Source: Methanohalophilus sp. (GTDB lineage: Archaea > Halobacteriota > Methanosarcinia > Methanosarcinales > Methanosarcinaceae). From it: DNA of 64,000 nucleotides. Location of the stretch: assembly GCF_030156785.1 (NCBI RefSeq), contig NZ_JASGLW010000008.1, positions 1 to 64,000 of the forward strand, in the 5' to 3' direction. Shown here piece by piece: positions 1-10,713 of this stretch. The first letter of the stretch is position 1. Each line of letters begins with the position of its first letter. The position numbers were made by a program, and so were the translations under genes. Under the pieces are notes generated by a model. The model did not search any database. It was not told where the DNA came from and saw only the letters and a program-made list of their open reading frames with translations.

Positions 1-675
1 TACGGTATTCCTCACAGGGATCCGAGGGAAATGGTGTTCGGGCTTCCTGAGCTTCACCCGGAAGTGAAAAATGAGAACTTGGTAGCAAATCCCGGTTGCT
101 ATCCCACAGGAGCAATACTCTCTGCTGCCCCTCTTGCTTCCGAAAGCTTGCTGGATATGGCAATATTTGATTCCAAATCAGGTATAACCGGTGCGGGAAT
201 TAAACCCACTCAGGTTTCGCATTACCCTAACATGGCTGAAAACGTGCAGCCATACAAGCTAACAAATCACAGGCACAGGGCAGAGGTATATCAGGAATTA
301 ACCGCCCTTGGTGGTGAAATAAACATAAGCTTCACCCCTCATGTGGTTCCTGCAATCAGGGGTATCCTGACAACCGCCCACCTCTTTACCCACCAGTCTT
401 TATCAGCTGAAGATGTAAAACACATATTTGAGAAATTCTATGAGAAATGTCCCTTTGTGAGAGTAGTTGACGGAATTCCATCTCTGGGAAGTGTGCGCGG
501 TTCAAACTTCTGTCATATAGGTTTTGAAGTTGACGAGCACAACAACCGCATAGTAGTTATTTCAGTAATTGACAATCTTGTGAAAGGTGCTTCAGGTCAG
601 GCGATTCAAAACATGAATCTGATGTGTGGCTTTGAAGAAACTGCTGGAATATGGAATGCAGGACTTGCTCCATAA
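1..675 (+). CDS. argC: N-acetyl-gamma-glutamyl-phosphate reductase, C-terminal part
   Basis: The gene enters from the left edge already open, so its N-terminal NADP-binding part is missing. ArgC reduces N-acetylglutamyl phosphate to the semialdehyde in arginine synthesis. The visible part has the family sequence YGIPHRDP and YGLPELH-like residues, and NPGCYPT, which holds the catalytic cysteine. A later stretch, HVVPAIRGILTT, is also typical of the family. It ends in TAA and is followed after 15 bases by a CBS-domain gene and then argJ, so it belongs to an arginine gene cluster. Identification is secure; only the start is unknown. Confidence 0.95.
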   Translation, partial: YGIPHRDPREMVFGLPELHPEVKNENLVANPGCYPTGAILSAAPLASESLLDMAIFDSKSGITGAGIKPTQVSHYPNMAENVQPYKLTNHRHRAEVYQELTALGGEINISFTPHVVPAIRGILTTAHLFTHQSLSAEDVKHIFEKFYEKCPFVRVVDGIPSLGSVRGSNFCHIGFEVDEHNNRIVVISVIDNLVKGASGQAIQNMNLMCGFEETAGIWNAGLAP

Positions 676-690
676 TTTGAGGTGAGATAG

Positions 691-1155
691 ATGAAAATTA
701 AAGATGTGATGAATACTGATGTAATTTATTGTTCGCCAGATGATGAAGTGAGCAAGGTTGCCCGGATGCTCAAGGATAATGATATCAGTGGAATGCCGGT
801 TGTAGACGGTGATAAAGTAGTTGGCATGATTTCAGAGCTTGATCTCTTGAAGTTGCTGGAAATTCCGGAACACGGCGATCTCTGGCTACCGAGTCCCTTT
901 GAAGTAATTGAAGTTCCTATACGCGAACTTATAAGCTGGGAGGAAACCAAGCGTATGTTGTCAGATGTTGGTGCAATGCCTGTCCGAAAAATAATGAAAA
1001 AAGACGTCTACTACGTTTCCCCGGAAAATTCAATTGAAGACGCTTCTACTTTGATGATCAGACATAAAATTACACGCTTGCCTGTACTTGAAAATGGGAA
1101 ATTGGTGGGCATTGTTACTCGTGGAGATATTATTCGTGGGTTGGGAAGTCTCTGA
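691..1155 (+). CDS. Two-CBS-domain protein
   Basis: A 154-residue protein made almost entirely of two CBS motifs. The first begins at VMNTDVIYCSPDD (residues 6-18) and includes GMPVVDGDKVVGMIS; the second begins at IMKKDVYYVSPENS (about residue 100) and ends in GIVTRGDIIRGLG. Such pairs bind adenosine nucleotides or related ligands and act as sensors, but the partner cannot be read from sequence. It lies between argC and argJ with short gaps (15 and 13 bases), and a good ribosome site (gaggtgag) precedes the ATG. The location suggests co-expression with arginine genes, not a proven regulatory role. Confidence 0.85.
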   Translation: MKIKDVMNTDVIYCSPDDEVSKVARMLKDNDISGMPVVDGDKVVGMISELDLLKLLEIPEHGDLWLPSPFEVIEVPIRELISWEETKRMLSDVGAMPVRKIMKKDVYYVSPENSIEDASTLMIRHKITRLPVLENGKLVGIVTRGDIIRGLGSL

Positions 1156-1168
1156 TTAAAGGTGGATT

Positions 1169-2350
1169 ATGAAATTAATAGATGGTGGAATCTGTGCCGT
1201 AAGAGGCGTTCGTGCAACAGGTATAAAAGACGGTAAGATGGGTCTTGCAGTCATCGCAGCAGAAGGGCCTACAGCTGGCGTATTTACCAAGAACCGTATC
1301 ATTGCGGCACCGGTTCGTTTTACTCGCGATATATTGCACAAAGAAAGCAGGCTTTCAGCCACTATTGTCAATAGTGGGAATGCAAATGCTTTCACCGGCA
1401 GGAAAGGACAGGAGGATGCAAGGGCAATGGCATCTCTCGCTGCAGAAGCTCTTGGCGTGGACGAAGCACATGTGGCAGTAGCATCTACTGGAGTAATCGG
1501 CAGGAAAATGGACATGGAATGGATAAAAGATCATGTCAGAGAAGTAGTAAATAACCTTACTGATGATTACGAAGGTTCTGCAGCGACAGCCCGCTCCATA
1601 ATGACCACAGATACATTTCCGAAAGAAATTGCCATTGAGCTTGATTCCGGGATACGCATTGGAGGAATTGCCAAAGGAGCAGGAATGATTGAACCCAACA
1701 TGGGTACAATGCTTGCTTTTATTTATACGGATGCGGTTCTTGGTGCAGATGAACTCCAGGATGCCTTAAAACGCACGAATTCTGTTAGTTTTAACATGGT
1801 TGTTGTGGATGGTGATACCAGTACCAATGATATGGTTCTTCTTACTGCAACCGGGGATTCATCTGTAGAGCCTGTTTTTGATGAGTTCCTTATCGGTCTT
1901 GAATATGTAATGAAAGAACTGGCAAAAATGATTGCCCGTGACGGTGAAGGTGCTACCCACTTTATTGAAGTAAATGTAACAGGGGCGACAACCTACGAAG
2001 ATGCTCGCCTTGCAGCAAAGAGCATCCTTCGTTCACCTCTGGTAAAAACCGCTATCTTTGGGAGAGATCCCAATTGGGGGCGTATTGTAGCGGCAGCCGG
2101 ATATTCAGGTGCAGTTCTGGAAGAAAAATACATGTCGTTGAGACTTTCTGATGGGAATACCGAAGTTCCCCTTGTAATTCAGGGTCAGGTTATAGATGAC
2201 GAAGAAATGCTAAGTTCACTGGAAAAAATAATGGAATCTGAAGACATCATTATTTCAGTCGACTTGGGTGTAGGATTTCATTCTGCAACTGGATGGGGAT
2301 GCGACTTTACATATGATTATATAAAGATTAATGCCGAATATACTACCTGA
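1169..2350 (+). CDS. argJ: Bifunctional ornithine acetyltransferase / N-acetylglutamate synthase
   Basis: ArgJ (393 residues, usual length) moves the acetyl group from N-acetylornithine to glutamate, closing the acetyl cycle of arginine synthesis. The precursor cleaves itself at a conserved small residue-Thr bond; here it reads PNMGTMLAF with Gly179-Thr180, Thr180 becoming the N-terminal nucleophile of the beta chain. Gly before the Thr replaces the more common Ala. NSGNANAFTG and the C-terminal GRDPNWGRI are further family marks. A ggtgg site sits 5 bases before the ATG. Whether it also makes N-acetylglutamate from acetyl-CoA cannot be told from sequence. Confidence 0.95.
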   Translation: MKLIDGGICAVRGVRATGIKDGKMGLAVIAAEGPTAGVFTKNRIIAAPVRFTRDILHKESRLSATIVNSGNANAFTGRKGQEDARAMASLAAEALGVDEAHVAVASTGVIGRKMDMEWIKDHVREVVNNLTDDYEGSAATARSIMTTDTFPKEIAIELDSGIRIGGIAKGAGMIEPNMGTMLAFIYTDAVLGADELQDALKRTNSVSFNMVVVDGDTSTNDMVLLTATGDSSVEPVFDEFLIGLEYVMKELAKMIARDGEGATHFIEVNVTGATTYEDARLAAKSILRSPLVKTAIFGRDPNWGRIVAAAGYSGAVLEEKYMSLRLSDGNTEVPLVIQGQVIDDEEMLSSLEKIMESEDIIISVDLGVGFHSATGWGCDFTYDYIKINAEYTT

Positions 2351-2373
2351 GATTTCAAGGGGTTTTGGATTTA

Positions 2374-3831
2374 ATGGAAGCAGATGAGTGGGAAGAGCGA
2401 TACATAAAGGCATATGATTCCATCAATTCAAGTATTTCCAATGTCAAGGGTGTTTTTGTTGCGTACAACAGTAATATAGATGCTATCAAACATATTCGTG
2501 CCGGAGACATTGAACGACTGTTAAAGTACCTGGATCTTGAGAAAGTACAGGAAAAAATTTACTCCTACCCTCGCCAGATAGACACACCCTATGATTTTCT
2601 GGCGCGTCTTTTGATTGCCATGCGTGATGGCAAAGCTGCTGAGGTCCCAACATATTCCACTGATATTCATGAGTGGCTGACCGACAATCTTGTTTTTGAC
2701 AAGGCAAGAATGGGTGGCCAGGCAGGTATTATTTCTAACCTGCTTGCGAGCATGGATCTGAAACAGGTAATTGTCTATATTCCATGGCTCTCAAGGGAAC
2801 AAGCAGAATATTTTGTTGAATCTGAAAACCTTGTGCATCCGGTTATCCATGATGGGAATTTTGAATTAGTGCATCCGACCAAAGCATACAATCCCAATTA
2901 CAAATCCAAAGTAAACTGGATTATTGAGTTTCCCAAAGGCCTTGAGGTTAAATTCGGAGAGGATAAATTCGTGGTCCCAAGAGCGAATCGATTGATCATT
3001 TCATCCAGACCTCCATGGATCCGCATTGACATGAATGATGAAATTCAAAGCCATCTTACGGATCTCTGCGGGCAGATAGACGGTGCAATTCTTTCAGGGT
3101 ACCAGATGATAAAAGAAGAATACGAGGACGGAACCACTTACAAAGATCATGTCAGTAACTCGGTTGATGTGATTGAGAGCCTGAAAAATTGTAACCCTGC
3201 TGTCAGGATACACGTGGAGTTCACATCCATACAAAACAAGATAATTCGGTCTGCAATCCTGAACGATATAGTAAAAAGTCATGTTCATTCACTGGGGCTT
3301 GATACTGTGGAAGTGGCGAATGCCCTGAATGTTCTGGGTCATGAGGAACTTGCATACTCGGTTATAAGCAAAGGTGAAAATGCCATTGTTTCGCTTTATG
3401 AAGGAGCAGTCCGTCTTTTACATGAGCTTGAACTTGAGAGGATACATATACATTCCCTTGGTTACTACATTTGTGTGGCCTCAACCGACTGTCCTGTAGT
3501 GCCTGAAGATCACCTTGAATGCCTCCTTTTCTCAGCATGTGTTGCTGCTTCAAAGGCCAAAAGGGGTTTCATCAGGCATTTCAATGATATTGCACATGGG
3601 CTTGATGTTCCGGTTTCACAAAAAGGACTGGATGAGATCGAAAAACTTGGTATCTATCTGGTAAGACAGGGTGTATGCAGTCTGGATGAATTCCGGGATG
3701 GTTTTATTTCTACTCCTCATCACAATGTGCTAGTAAATCCAACAAAGGTGGTTGAGAATCCGATTGGAACAGTTGGTATCGGCGACGCTATTTCAGCAAG
3801 TGCATTTGTTGCCATGCTATCGAAAATGTGA
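2374..3831 (+). CDS. ADP-dependent sugar kinase (phosphofructokinase/glucokinase family), copy 1
   Basis: A 485-residue member of the archaeal ADP-dependent PFK/GK family in the ribokinase fold, which uses ADP rather than ATP to phosphorylate fructose 6-phosphate or glucose. The N-terminal substrate segment reads VAYNSNIDAIKHI, the HVEF motif is near residue 280, and the C-terminal nucleotide and catalytic segment is NPIGTVGIGDAISASAF, where the Asp of GIGD is the expected base. I take the ATG at 2374 because GGGG at 2359-2362 gives proper spacing; an in-frame TTG at 2365 is too close to it. In methanogens this enzyme serves glycogen breakdown. Substrate choice (fructose 6-phosphate or glucose) cannot be assigned here. 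Confidence 0.85.
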   Translation: MEADEWEERYIKAYDSINSSISNVKGVFVAYNSNIDAIKHIRAGDIERLLKYLDLEKVQEKIYSYPRQIDTPYDFLARLLIAMRDGKAAEVPTYSTDIHEWLTDNLVFDKARMGGQAGIISNLLASMDLKQVIVYIPWLSREQAEYFVESENLVHPVIHDGNFELVHPTKAYNPNYKSKVNWIIEFPKGLEVKFGEDKFVVPRANRLIISSRPPWIRIDMNDEIQSHLTDLCGQIDGAILSGYQMIKEEYEDGTTYKDHVSNSVDVIESLKNCNPAVRIHVEFTSIQNKIIRSAILNDIVKSHVHSLGLDTVEVANALNVLGHEELAYSVISKGENAIVSLYEGAVRLLHELELERIHIHSLGYYICVASTDCPVVPEDHLECLLFSACVAASKAKRGFIRHFNDIAHGLDVPVSQKGLDEIEKLGIYLVRQGVCSLDEFRDGFISTPHHNVLVNPTKVVENPIGTVGIGDAISASAFVAMLSKM

Positions 3832-3846
3832 ACTTCAGGTTAAATC

Positions 3847-5172
3847 ATGAAAATCCTTTGCGGTTACAATGCCAATATTGATGTGGTTTATGCTATTTCC
3901 GGTTCTGAGGTGGAGGCATTACTGGAATTGGCTGACGTCCAACTGGTAGAGCAGAAAATTCGGGATCCTCCCGGAGTAATTTATGAACTTGAAGATCTGC
4001 TTGCTGGGCTTATTTTTTTCATGGAGAGCGGTCAGGGGGGAGAATGGTTTATTCACTCTCCGGAAGTACTGGATTTCCTGAAGAAACGTTTTCTTCCAAG
4101 ATCTCGCATCCGTATGGGCGGGAACATGGGAATAATGTCAAACGTGATTGCTGCTCTTGGAGCAGATCTTATTGTTCCGAATATTGTTTATCTGTCGGAA
4201 ACACAAAAGGATCTTTTTGTGAAGAAATCTATTCTTTTCCCGGAAAGTAGTAAATCCTTAGATGAGCCCGAAAATGAACCGATTCATTTCGTATTTGATT
4301 TCAGGAAAGACGATAGCTTATCCTTTAATGGAAGGTATATAGAGATTCCGAGGGAAAACAGGTTCATTGCAACTTTTGACAATGTGAATTCAGAGTTAAA
4401 AATATCTCCATTTTTCTGTGATTATTCAAATAAACACATCATGGAAATAGATGGTGCGATAGTTTCAGGTTTTCACATGTTGCAGCCATCATATGAGGAT
4501 GGTTCATCTTTTATTGACAAATTAAAACCCGTTCTATCACAGATAGAAAGCTGGAAAAAGGCAAACAAATCCATGCCTGTTCATGCGGAACTTGGGCATT
4601 TCGTATCGGTAGAGATAGAAGCTGATGTGTTTACCCGTCTGGCAGGTGTTGTTGACAGTATTGGCATGAACGAGGATGAACTTGCGGCTCTAGTGGCAAA
4701 AATCGATTCTCCTATACCGGGTATCAGGGAGATGAATATGGCAGCCCTTCTGGAAGCTGCACGCAGGTGTATGGATGCTTCTGCAGATCTTTCGTCCCTG
4801 ATTGTTCATAGCCGGGATATTGTTTTGTCTGTTTTAAGGGATGAAAAGCACATACTCTCTTGCATTGATTCACTCGATTTCGGGATAAGAGCAGCTGGAG
4901 CATTCGCTTCAACCGGAAGACTGGAATCTCGTAAGTTTGTGGAACTGGTTTCCAATTCCATGAAAAGAAGCGAGTATGGGATTGGGCAATTGCATGAAGT
5001 AAGTACTCTTGTCGATGCTCTAAAGGAATCTACCGGTATTCGTGGTACTTATTATGCGTATGCAGTATGTGCCATTCCCACATTGATAGCTGAAAATCCA
5101 GTGGTAATAGTGGGACTCGGGGATACTTTTTCGGCGGCTTCTTTCCTCCGGTTTTTGGAATTGAATAGTTAA
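3847..5172 (+). CDS. ADP-dependent sugar kinase family protein, copy 2
   Basis: A 441-residue paralog placed 15 bases behind the first copy. It keeps the same layout: CGYNANIDVVYAI at the N-terminus, RMGGNMGIMSN, HAEL, SIGMNEDELA and the catalytic GLGD in NPVVIVGLGDTFSAASF. All key motifs are present, so it looks active and not a decaying duplicate. The two proteins differ strongly over most of their length, so the duplication is old. Different sugar or sugar-phosphate substrates for the two are likely but not shown. The gene ends in TAA and no further gene follows in the operon. Confidence 0.8.
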   Translation: MKILCGYNANIDVVYAISGSEVEALLELADVQLVEQKIRDPPGVIYELEDLLAGLIFFMESGQGGEWFIHSPEVLDFLKKRFLPRSRIRMGGNMGIMSNVIAALGADLIVPNIVYLSETQKDLFVKKSILFPESSKSLDEPENEPIHFVFDFRKDDSLSFNGRYIEIPRENRFIATFDNVNSELKISPFFCDYSNKHIMEIDGAIVSGFHMLQPSYEDGSSFIDKLKPVLSQIESWKKANKSMPVHAELGHFVSVEIEADVFTRLAGVVDSIGMNEDELAALVAKIDSPIPGIREMNMAALLEAARRCMDASADLSSLIVHSRDIVLSVLRDEKHILSCIDSLDFGIRAAGAFASTGRLESRKFVELVSNSMKRSEYGIGQLHEVSTLVDALKESTGIRGTYYAYAVCAIPTLIAENPVVIVGLGDTFSAASFLRFLELNS

Positions 5173-5639
5173 ACGTTATCTTTTACCCATGCAGGGCTTT
5201 TCGATTATATGTGGATATTTTCATTCAATTCTTCGAGGGAACTGGTAACAAATTTATGATTGTGACATGTGTGGGTTAATTTTTGATATATGCTCATGAC
5301 TCTCAAATATTGCTCGGAAAAAGTAAGATCATGAAATACAGCGTATGCGGGATCGACTGCAACAGCCTTTTTTATTGTTTTTTGGCTCTGTAGAAATCCT
5401 ATTTGTAAATCCTACTGAGCCATTAGGTTTTTTATAAGAATAAGTTCCATGTGATTGTTTGCAACCAAAAACACAAGGGGATGATTGTGTTTTGTTCCAG
5501 ATTCGAAATCGGAACCTCCCTTGAATCAGAGATTTAATAGAAAAAGAAAATATGGAGAAGAATCTCAAAGCCTCAATTTTATCGTTATAATTCATCCTGT
5601 ATAGCAATCTATTTGAGATAACCAGCTTATTGATCATAT
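5173..5639. other. Gene-free stretch with probable transposase relic
   Basis: About 470 AT-rich bases without a credible gene. On the minus strand, 5402-5640 stays open and reads NRLLYRMNYNDKIEAL, which resembles the C-terminal part of DDE transposases, without a start or catalytic residues. At its left is an imperfect inverted repeat, ggctctgtag (5384-5393) and ctactgagcc (5412-5421), 9 of 10 matching, which could be a remnant element end or a terminator for the kinase genes. The promoter of the AAA+ gene must lie in the right half. Confidence 0.3.
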
Positions 5640-7064
5640 ATGGCATTCAGGATAGATAGGGGATCCCTGAACCAGCGGGATTACAGCACCATGCATCTGG
5701 CAGTTAGCGACGGTAATGTTGTATCCCTGCTTTCAGCACTCTATACCCGAGATGAAATATACGAAATTTCCTCAGTCCTGATATCTCCGCACTCATTCAA
5801 TGAGTATCTCTACGACACTGCTGCCACCATAATATATGATGAAGAAACAGATATCAAAGAAGTTCTTAATATTTTCAGAAGTAAAGTAAAACAATATGGG
5901 TACAATCTTAAAAGCACACAAAGAAGTTTGCGCTTGAATCACCCTGAAGACAACGATCTGTATATAATAAGCATCCAGGGAAGTGAATTCAAATTATCTT
6001 CGACAGCAGTTCTTGATCCTGAGGAAATGAAGACCCATATCCCGAGATTTCTTGAAATATTTGAAATACTGATTAATTGCGGCTACGAGGCTGGAGGTGG
6101 AGAGCAGGATCTGGCTGTTCGACCGGTGCCCATGCGGGAGCCGGATTTGAAGCCACAATCACTTGCAGCCGAAACTAAAGCCGGGGCAACAGGAGAACAC
6201 AATCGTTTTGAAATTATTGAACGCGAGTTCCTTGATGTGGATTTCAGCGACATTGGAGGTTGCGACGAAGCAAAAGAACAGCTTTCCCTCATTGATCTTG
6301 GAATCCGGCATCCTGAAATATATGATCTCTATGGGGCAGAGTTGCCTCATGGAATATTGCTTTATGGACCTCCCGGTACTGGAAAGACGATGCTTGCAAA
6401 GGCTTCTGCAAAAGAACTTGATGCCATTTTTTATTCCATAAACGGTTCGGACATTCTCTCAAAGTGGTATGGCGAATCTGAAAAGAATCTCAGGGAGCTT
6501 TTTGAAAAAGCAAAAAGCAGAACTCCATCGGTGATTTTCATTGATGAGATTGATGCCTTGATGCCACAAAGGGATGCATCCCATGAAGTAACTGTAAGAA
6601 TTATATCCCTTCTGCTTCAGGAAATGGATGGTATACGCAGTTCAAAGGGTCTGATTATTATGGGGGCGACAAACCGGCTTAACCATATTGATCCTGCTTT
6701 CTTGAGACCCGGGAGATTCGATATTAAACTTGAAATCCCGTTGCCGGATGAAAATGCCCTTGAAGAGATTTATCAAATTCATCTCAAAGGACGCAATGCA
6801 GTAGAGGATATCGATTACAGGAGACTGGCAAAATTAAGTAATGGTCTAAGTGGGGCGGATGTAAAAGGTGTTGTAAATTCGTGTGTTTTCAATAAAATTG
6901 TCAAGATTCGAAACAAGATGCCTGATATAATAACAAAGGATTCAGTGAACAAGATTATAATCGACCAAATAACCACAGAGGATATGGTCAAAAACATTGA
7001 GAAATATAAGAAGGATTTAAGTACTCTTGTATATCCGCCTGGAGAAAGTGGAATGTATGTCTAA
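5640..7064 (+). CDS. AAA+ ATPase with novel N-terminal domain
   Basis: A 474-residue protein with one AAA+ module of the FtsH/Cdc48/PAN type behind an N-terminal domain of about 190 residues that I do not recognise. Walker A is GPPGTGKT at 243-250, Walker B is VIFIDEID with Asp-Glu at 302-303, the sensor stretch is GATNR, and the arginine finger segment is LRPGRFD. The C-terminal helical lid (SNGLSGADVKG) follows. No membrane segment or protease domain is seen, so it is probably a hexameric unfoldase or remodeller with a substrate-binding N domain. It stands alone, flanked by 470 and 230 bases of non-coding DNA. Confidence 0.8.
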   Translation: MAFRIDRGSLNQRDYSTMHLAVSDGNVVSLLSALYTRDEIYEISSVLISPHSFNEYLYDTAATIIYDEETDIKEVLNIFRSKVKQYGYNLKSTQRSLRLNHPEDNDLYIISIQGSEFKLSSTAVLDPEEMKTHIPRFLEIFEILINCGYEAGGGEQDLAVRPVPMREPDLKPQSLAAETKAGATGEHNRFEIIEREFLDVDFSDIGGCDEAKEQLSLIDLGIRHPEIYDLYGAELPHGILLYGPPGTGKTMLAKASAKELDAIFYSINGSDILSKWYGESEKNLRELFEKAKSRTPSVIFIDEIDALMPQRDASHEVTVRIISLLLQEMDGIRSSKGLIIMGATNRLNHIDPAFLRPGRFDIKLEIPLPDENALEEIYQIHLKGRNAVEDIDYRRLAKLSNGLSGADVKGVVNSCVFNKIVKIRNKMPDIITKDSVNKIIIDQITTEDMVKNIEKYKKDLSTLVYPPGESGMYV

Positions 7065-7293
7065 AGTGTGTAACTAAATCCCTTTTTAAAATTCAGAAAT
7101 TAAAATAGGTTATGAAGACCAGGTAGATTATTCCCCTTTTCCAATGGAAAAACAAAAGAGTTACGTGGAAAATAATTGGTGATAAACATTGTCATCTGTT
7201 GCTCAGTTGAGTATCTGGAATTGTAAACAATTTGATTTTGGGATTCTTTTCGGGAAAATCATATTATACCGGAAGATATAAGATTAATCCACG

Positions 7294-10200
7294 ATGGGTG
7301 AAATAGTAGCCAGCAAAACGATGACAGACTATTTTAAGACACTGGAATCGACCCTGCAAAAAGAAATCGAAATTGCAAATAATGCCCGTGCAGTAGGGAG
7401 AGATCCAAAGCCATTTGTAGAAATCCCCATTGCGAAGGATCTGGCTGACAGGGTGGAAAACCTCATGGGCGTTGAAGGTGTTGCCGACAAGATTCGTGAG
7501 CTTGAGGTAAATCTTTCAAGAGAGGAAGCTGCACTTGAGCTTGGAAGGTCGATTGCTGAAGGTGAAGTCGGCAATTTCGATACCAAGGAGCAGGCAATTG
7601 AAAGCGCTATCCGTACATCAGTTGCAATGCTGACTGAAGGAGTCGTTGCGGCTCCGATAGAAGGCATTGACAGGGTAGAGATATCCGATAATGATGATGG
7701 AACCCAGTTCATAAGAATCTATTATGCTGGCCCGATTCGTAGTGCAGGGGGAACTGCTCAGGCCCTTTCCGTGCTGGTAGGGGATTATGTCCGGAGAAGT
7801 GTGGGGATTGACAGGTACAAGCCCCGCAAGGAAGAAGTTGAGAGATACGTGGAAGAAATCCTCATGTACCGCAGGGTTGCCACACTCCAGTACATGCCTT
7901 CCGAGGAAGAAATCAGGCTTATTGTTGAAAACTGCCCCATATGTATTGACGGGGAACCCACCGAGCAGGAAGAAGTTGAAGGATACAGGAATATTGATAG
8001 GGTAGGCACAAATCGGCTCAGAGGTGGAATGGCACTCGTCCTTGCGGAAGGACTTGCCCTTAAAGCCCCGAAAATAATGAAACATGTCAATAATCTTGGA
8101 ATTGATGGCTGGAACTGGCTTGAGAAATTCATGGCAAGTACCACATCCTCAGATGACGAGGGGAAAGAAGAAACGAAGGGCATCAAGCCAAAAGACAAGT
8201 ACATGAGAGATCTGATTGCAGGCAGACCTGTTTTTTCCCATCCCTCCAGACCGGGTGGTTTCAGGCTCCGATACGGCCGTTCAAGAAATACTTCATTTGC
8301 AGCCGCCGGAATCAGTCCGGCAGGAATGGTAATATTAGACAGTTTTATTGTTGCAGGAACCCAGCTAAAAGTCGAGAGACCCGGGAAAGCTGCGGGAATG
8401 GCACCTGTTGATTCTATCGAAGGTCCGACAGTAAGGCTGTTTTCAGGTGATGTGCTTCGAATTGATGACGAAGAAATGGCTATTGAACTCCACTCGCAAA
8501 TCGAGTCTATAATAGACATCGGTGAAATCCTGATCAATTACGGGGATTTCCTTGAGAATAATCATCCTCTGGTTCCTGCATCCTACTGTTACGAATGGTG
8601 GATACAGGAATACGAGAAAATCATGGGTGAAAAGCCGGCAGAAGATCTTACAACTATTTCACAGAGAAAAGCAATTGAATTGTGTCAGGATCATGGCATT
8701 CCCCTGCATCCTTCTTTCACGTACCTTTGGCATGATATTGAAATGGAAGAATATATTCAGCTTGCAGATTGTATTGCCGGATATGGCGAAATAAGTGATA
8801 ATAAGGAGTCACTGTACATACCCCTCAGCAGCTGTTGTAACGGAGCGGTAAAAACAATACTGGAAAAATTACTGGTGCAACACACAATTGAAGATGGCAG
8901 AATCTGTATCAACGAACCACTTCCTCTTATTCACTGTCTTGGGCTTGCGGAGAATCTGAAGAAAAAATGGGAATGTATTGAAGATAAGAACGTTCTTGAT
9001 GCAGTTAATAAATTATCCGGATGGACGGTACGTGCAAGAGCTCCAACTCGAATTGGTGCAAGAATGGGAAGACCCGAAAAAGCAAACCGCCGTAAAATGT
9101 CACCTGCACCACATGTGCTTTTCCCCATTGGAGAGGCAGGTGGAAACACAAGAAAACTAACGAATGCTGTTGATTATAAAGAAGTGGCAACCGGTAAAAT
9201 CGGTAATATCAAGGTAGAAATTGGAAACCGAATATGCCCATCATGCGGTATGGAAACCCATGAATTCAGATGTGAATGCGGAACACACACCGTTCCGAAG
9301 CTATTCTGTCCCAGATGTGGCCTTTCAATAAACAAGGATGTTTGCCCAAAATGCAAAGCTACGACAACCTGCACTACAATGAGGTATATTGATTTCCGCC
9401 AGATATATAAAAGAGCCTTTGAAAGGCTTGGTGAAAGGGACAATCTTGATGTTTTCAAAGGCGTCAAAAGAATGATGTCAAAGCACATGAGTCCTGAGCC
9501 TCTTGAAAAAGGAATATTGCGTGCCAAACATGATTTGTTTACATTCAAAGACGGAACCGTAAGGTATGATATGTCGGATATTCCCCTCACACATATACGG
9601 GCATCAGAATTGGGCATTTCGGTGAGGAAATTACAGGAACTGGGGTACACAGAAGATATTCATGGAAAGCCTCTTGAAAAAGATGATCAGGTTGTCTGCC
9701 TCAGGGTGCAGGATCTTGTTATATCCTACGATGCAGGTGAATATATACTAAGGACTACCCAGTACATTGATGATCTGCTTGTCAAATATTACCATCAGAA
9801 ACCTTACTACAATGCGAAAACCCTCGATGACATTGTAGGGGTTTTACTGATTGGGCTTGCACCACATACTTCAGCAGGTGTTCTGGGAAGACTTGTAGGG
9901 TTTACAAAGGCTTCTGTAGGATATGCACATCCGTTTTTCCATGCTGCAAAGAGGCGCAACTGTGATGGTGATGAAGATTGTGTCATGCTGCTTATGGACG
10001 GGTTGCTGAACTTTTCACGTGAATACCTGCCTGACAAACGCGGAGGGCAGATGGATGCTCCTCTTGTCCTTACCAGCAGAATCGATCCCAAAGAAGTGGA
10101 CAAGGAAGCGCACAATATTGATGTCTGTGCATCTTATCCCCTAGAATTCTATGAGGCTACTCTGGAATTCACAAACCCCAAAGAGCTTGAAGGGATTATG

Positions 10201-10713
10201 GATCTTGTCGGAAACCGACTGGGAACGCCGGAACAGTATGACAACTTCATGTTTACTCACGATGCAACAGATATTGCTGCAGGGCCAACAAAAAGTGCTT
10301 ACAAGACACTTGGAAGCATGGTTGAAAAAATGGATGCACAATTGTCCCTTGGAAGTCGTATTCGTGCAGTTGATGTGGCTGATGTGGCGGAAAGGGTACT
10401 TGTATCCCACTTCCTGCCGGACATGTTCGGCAACCTTAGAGCATTTTCAAAGCAGGGGACACGCTGTGTCAAATGTGGAGGCAAATTCCGCAGACCTCCT
10501 CTTACCGGAACCTGCCCCTTCTGCGGAGGCAGGGTGATTCTCACGGTTCATGAAGGGGCGGTGAAGAAATACCTTGAAGTTTCAAAGAGGGTTGCCAAGA
10601 AATATAATGTCTCGCCTTATACCCGGCAGAGAATAGAATTGGTCGGAAAGGATATCGAGTCACTTTTCAGCAACGATCATTCTAAACAGATGGGGCTTGC
10701 AGACTTTATGTAA
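7294..10713 (+). CDS. polC: DNA polymerase D large (catalytic) subunit DP2
   Basis: The 1139-residue catalytic chain of archaeal PolD, which works with the DP1 exonuclease subunit (not in this window) in replication. The double-psi barrel active site is seen as NCDGDED starting at residue 889, whose Asp residues bind metal. A zinc cluster near residues 648-690 ([25 protein letters not shown]) and a second C-terminal one (CVKCGG, CPFCGG) are present. It begins [10 protein letters not shown], matching the family N-terminus. No intein interrupts the active site, unlike many archaeal homologs. Its end overlaps the convergent mmp10 gene by 8 bases. Confidence 0.97.
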   Translation: MGEIVASKTMTDYFKTLESTLQKEIEIANNARAVGRDPKPFVEIPIAKDLADRVENLMGVEGVADKIRELEVNLSREEAALELGRSIAEGEVGNFDTKEQAIESAIRTSVAMLTEGVVAAPIEGIDRVEISDNDDGTQFIRIYYAGPIRSAGGTAQALSVLVGDYVRRSVGIDRYKPRKEEVERYVEEILMYRRVATLQYMPSEEEIRLIVENCPICIDGEPTEQEEVEGYRNIDRVGTNRLRGGMALVLAEGLALKAPKIMKHVNNLGIDGWNWLEKFMASTTSSDDEGKEETKGIKPKDKYMRDLIAGRPVFSHPSRPGGFRLRYGRSRNTSFAAAGISPAGMVILDSFIVAGTQLKVERPGKAAGMAPVDSIEGPTVRLFSGDVLRIDDEEMAIELHSQIESIIDIGEILINYGDFLENNHPLVPASYCYEWWIQEYEKIMGEKPAEDLTTISQRKAIELCQDHGIPLHPSFTYLWHDIEMEEYIQLADCIAGYGEISDNKESLYIPLSSCCNGAVKTILEKLLVQHTIEDGRICINEPLPLIHCLGLAENLKKKWECIEDKNVLDAVNKLSGWTVRARAPTRIGARMGRPEKANRRKMSPAPHVLFPIGEAGGNTRKLTNAVDYKEVATGKIGNIKVEIGNRICPSCGMETHEFRCECGTHTVPKLFCPRCGLSINKDVCPKCKATTTCTTMRYIDFRQIYKRAFERLGERDNLDVFKGVKRMMSKHMSPEPLEKGILRAKHDLFTFKDGTVRYDMSDIPLTHIRASELGISVRKLQELGYTEDIHGKPLEKDDQVVCLRVQDLVISYDAGEYILRTTQYIDDLLVKYYHQKPYYNAKTLDDIVGVLLIGLAPHTSAGVLGRLVGFTKASVGYAHPFFHAAKRRNCDGDEDCVMLLMDGLLNFSREYLPDKRGGQMDAPLVLTSRIDPKEVDKEAHNIDVCASYPLEFYEATLEFTNPKELEGIMDLVGNRLGTPEQYDNFMFTHDATDIAAGPTKSAYKTLGSMVEKMDAQLSLGSRIRAVDVADVAERVLVSHFLPDMFGNLRAFSKQGTRCVKCGGKFRRPPLTGTCPFCGGRVILTVHEGAVKKYLEVSKRVAKKYNVSPYTRQRIELVGKDIESLFSNDHSKQMGLADFM

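Noticed and set aside
7785-8537. Long minus-strand frame within polC (250 codons)
   Set aside because: It mirrors the coding strand of a confident gene, has low-complexity Ser/Pro-rich composition and no ribosome site.
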